Origin: Firmicutes bacterium HGW-Firmicutes-7
GTDB taxonomy: Bacteria > Bacillota > Clostridia > Lachnospirales > Vallitaleaceae
Direction of reading: 5' to 3'
DNA length: 64,000 bases
Assembly (NCBI GenBank): GCA_002841375.1
Contig: PGZO01000003.1
Location: forward strand, 124,001-188,000
Positions within the stretch are counted from its first letter, which is position 1; every line of letters starts with the position of its first letter. A program made the translations under genes and the position numbers. Below the pieces are notes generated by a model, which worked only from the letters and a program-made list of their open reading frames with translations, ran no database searches and was not told the origin of the DNA. Of the stretch, positions 61,848 to 64,000 are shown one piece after another.

Positions 61848-64000
61848 TTATCTTATTGGGCAAATTCCATTGTCACAGCTTTCATTGCCTACGTCTAATT
61901 CAATTTCTTTCTTTTCGTACTTGGTCAGTAGGTTCGTGATAAAGGGCTTCATTTGTAAGCTACGTCTATTAAACTCTTCTTCATCTATCGCTTCATATGG
62001 CAGCAGTTGATAAAAGTTATCCTCAAGTGATAGGAAAGACAAGGCAACAATATCATCCCAGTTTTTCCAAACCCATTCTTCTACCTCCTCCCATTCATGT
62101 TCTCTAACATGTATCGTTATAGAACAGTTATGATCTACATAGTTTTCCATAAAAAGCTTGTAATTTTCTAGCTGGTCAATAGCCGTAACATCATATTTAG
62201 TCGTGCCAATAGGTGCTTTTATTGGAAATTCAATTACCTTTGTTGTACACGTTTCAATATCTTGTCCAACCTCTGGAAATATTGGATAACCCAGCTCCTC
62301 GCAAACTTTTACAACAGGATCGTCCGCATTAATTCTCACTCTTCTTATATAATAAGGCGCGTGAGAATAATGCACTCCACTAGAGACTACAGGCAATTGA
62401 CTTAACGTACCTTCTGGCTTGACAGTGGTAACTAAAAGTGGTTTATTCTCACCAATTTCATTAGCATAATGATTAGCAGCTGTTTGGGCAACGTCTCTTA
62501 AGCTTTTTAAAAGTTTTGCCTCTTCTTCTCTTGTCATCTTTACAGCATTTACCATATCTTGCCAACCTGTAAGGGAACACCCTAATAATTTATCTTCATT
62601 TTGAACATAATTCCATTCTGGAATTTCTAGCTCTACACAGGTCATTCTATATCCAGATCTTGCAGAAAGCTTTTGCGCTTCCATTAAGCCATTATAATCT
62701 AACTTTCCATCTTCCTCAACAAAAGCAAATACATTTACGGTTGTAAGATTACATAATCCATTTGCATTTAATAGTATTTCTCCACATGGATTAACGCCAT
62801 TCATATTTGGCCTTCTCTTCGCACCAGCAATTTCATTTACCCAACCTGGTTCGCCTGAATAACGCATTTGTTCAACTTGCCAATGCAAGGTTTCTCTTGA
62901 AGGTTTTTGTCTATAATAGATAGAGTTATTACTCATCTGTCTATGAATAATATCATGGTCTACAATCCATTGCCCATCTATTTGCTTGTACAAATTGCTT
63001 TTTGCTTCCACACATTCTTTATCATCAGGGTCTACTAAAACAATTTCTGCCGTTCTTCTAACTCCACCAACCACGACATTTTCACCAATAATATTTGCAA
63101 TATCTAAACAGTCTATAGGATGTAAATTAATATAATATTCATCCTCAAGTATGCCACGTCTTTTAATTACTTTCGTTATTTTGATAAACATATTTTTTAA
63201 GCTTGAATGCCCACTTGCGGTACCGCCAAAGGTTTTTAATTTTTCACCCTTGGGTCTAACATTATTATAATTTATTATAATAGTATTTATATTTCTATAT
63301 TCATTGCTATACAATACCTTTAAATAAAAATCTAGAGATTGAACCCATCCTTCTTTACTGTCCCCAATCATTATTTTGACAGTATTATTATGAATAAATT
63401 CAAGACTTGTACTGTCTTCTCTTATATTCTTCGTAACTGGTGAGTAATCTTCATGAATAATCTCAAAGTTAGAACGTATCTTGGGCAGTCTCTTCGTATC
63501 GTCTCTCAGTATTCTTATGCCGACGCCCGCCCCTACCATAAGCAAATAAAACAAGTCCTTATAAACACCAAAATTATTAATTACTGTAAACGCACAATTA
63601 AAATTTGCCATAGGATAATGGGTTGTAACATCTGTCCCGCCTACCCAAAACGTCCTACCTGATAAAAATTGACGCAGATTAAAAATATTGTCATAGAGCT
63701 TTTCTGCTTCTTCTTTCGTTGTAGGTACTAGACTACAATTATATTCCACTGCCCTTCTAACTGTCTCCCACCAGTACTCTCTTCTCTTTTCCTCCGGCAA
63801 CCATCTAGAATATGTTCTATAATAAACGAATGTTCCCAGTTGTTTCATTGGATTAGGTTTATGCTTATACTTGCTAATAAATTCTTCAGTTAACAATCTT
63901 CCATCTAGCCTTTTAGTTCGTGTATCTCTTGTTTTATCTCGCTCATATCGATATAAAATATACCTTTTTGCAGCATCTTTCCTAGGTGACTCCATTAAGT
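61848..64000 (-). CDS. nrdJ: Adenosylcobalamin-dependent ribonucleoside-triphosphate reductase (5' truncated by window end)
   Basis: A class II monomeric ribonucleotide reductase that converts NTPs to dNTPs using coenzyme B12 without oxygen. FVYYRTYSRWLPEEKRREYW, NFNCAFTVI (redox Cys), FGGTASGHSSL, NPCGEILLN with the thiyl-radical Cys, and the C-terminal shuttle pair in ESCDNGICPIR match the Lactobacillus-type enzyme. The visible N terminus AAKRYILYRYERDKTRD is the end of an ATP-cone domain, which should be about 90 residues long, so the first Met at 63995 is probably not the start and the gene continues past 64000. The length seen is 715 residues. Confidence 0.93.
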   Translation of the reverse strand, partial: LMESPRKDAAKRYILYRYERDKTRDTRTKRLDGRLLTEEFISKYKHKPNPMKQLGTFVYYRTYSRWLPEEKRREYWWETVRRAVEYNCSLVPTTKEEAEKLYDNIFNLRQFLSGRTFWVGGTDVTTHYPMANFNCAFTVINNFGVYKDLFYLLMVGAGVGIRILRDDTKRLPKIRSNFEIIHEDYSPVTKNIREDSTSLEFIHNNTVKIMIGDSKEGWVQSLDFYLKVLYSNEYRNINTIIINYNNVRPKGEKLKTFGGTASGHSSLKNMFIKITKVIKRRGILEDEYYINLHPIDCLDIANIIGENVVVGGVRRTAEIVLVDPDDKECVEAKSNLYKQIDGQWIVDHDIIHRQMSNNSIYYRQKPSRETLHWQVEQMRYSGEPGWVNEIAGAKRRPNMNGVNPCGEILLNANGLCNLTTVNVFAFVEEDGKLDYNGLMEAQKLSARSGYRMTCVELEIPEWNYVQNEDKLLGCSLTGWQDMVNAVKMTREEEAKLLKSLRDVAQTAANHYANEIGENKPLLVTTVKPEGTLSQLPVVSSGVHYSHAPYYIRRVRINADDPVVKVCEELGYPIFPEVGQDIETCTTKVIEFPIKAPIGTTKYDVTAIDQLENYKLFMENYVDHNCSITIHVREHEWEEVEEWVWKNWDDIVALSFLSLEDNFYQLLPYEAIDEEEFNRRSLQMKPFITNLLTKYEKKEIELDVGNESCDNGICPIR

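Overview
The window is AT-rich DNA from an anaerobic, endospore-forming member of the Clostridia. Evidence: an NfnAB-type electron-bifurcating transhydrogenase pair, an adenosylcobalamin-dependent ribonucleotide reductase, two small spore-coat proteins, a SleB/CwlJ-type cell-wall hydrolase, several c-di-GMP genes and consistently Firmicutes-like promoters and ribosome-binding sites. No rRNA, tRNA, CRISPR array, transposase or intact prophage was seen. Most of the window is housekeeping chromosome.

Layout. 1-3.6 kb (minus): a unit of threonine ammonia-lyase, a Gfo/Idh/MocA oxidoreductase and a divergent cis-prenyltransferase. 3.5-6.2 kb (plus): a CadC-type metal sensor with its Cd/Zn/Pb P-type ATPase. 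6.3-6.9 kb: a small Cro/CI-type regulator and a tiny Cys-rich protein that look like the remnant of a mobile element. 7.2-9.7 kb: a rubredoxin-like protein and an EF-G-like GTPase. 10-14.7 kb (plus): hisC-type aminotransferase, aroF, tyrA and aroA behind one promoter. 14.7-17.4 kb: a probable 6S-like RNA and two tandem HD-GYP phosphodiesterases. 17.6-22 kb: CDF transporter, flavin reductase-like protein, threonine synthase and SleB-like hydrolase. 22-23 kb: an AP2-domain protein resembling a dead homing endonuclease. 23-34.5 kb: lipoproteins, D-2-hydroxyacid dehydrogenase, YdcZ-type membrane protein, nagZ-nfnA-nfnB, wrbA, a DUF3160/VCBS pair and an MBL-fold hydrolase.

34.8-45.2 kb is a long minus-strand arginine region, argC-argJ-argB-argD, then about 275 bp of palindromic tandem repeat, then carA-carB-proA. 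The last arginine steps, argG-argH, lie on the plus strand at 55-57.6 kb. Both argC and argG carry the same promoter layout (TTGCAT, 17 bp, TATAAT) overlapped by two ARG-box-like sites exactly 20 bp apart, so one ArgR/AhrC-type repressor probably controls both.

45.4-64 kb holds a GIY-YIG-family gene and a conserved unknown gene that share an unusual tandem-octamer operator-like array, spore-coat genes, a MarR-MATE drug-efflux unit, a serine beta-lactamase-like hydrolase with a copper-amine-oxidase-type N domain, a c-di-GMP-I riboswitch with terminator in front of a 60-residue unknown protein and cardiolipin synthase, a stand-alone receiver protein, glgB, a membrane diguanylate cyclase and the 5'-truncated nrdJ.

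The parts most worth a second look are the riboswitch-controlled small protein, the octamer arrays, the argD/carA repeat, the degenerate AP2 protein with its leader, the divergent cis-prenyltransferase and the small regulator pair. All calls come from reading the sequence only. Family names rest on remembered motifs and no database search was run.
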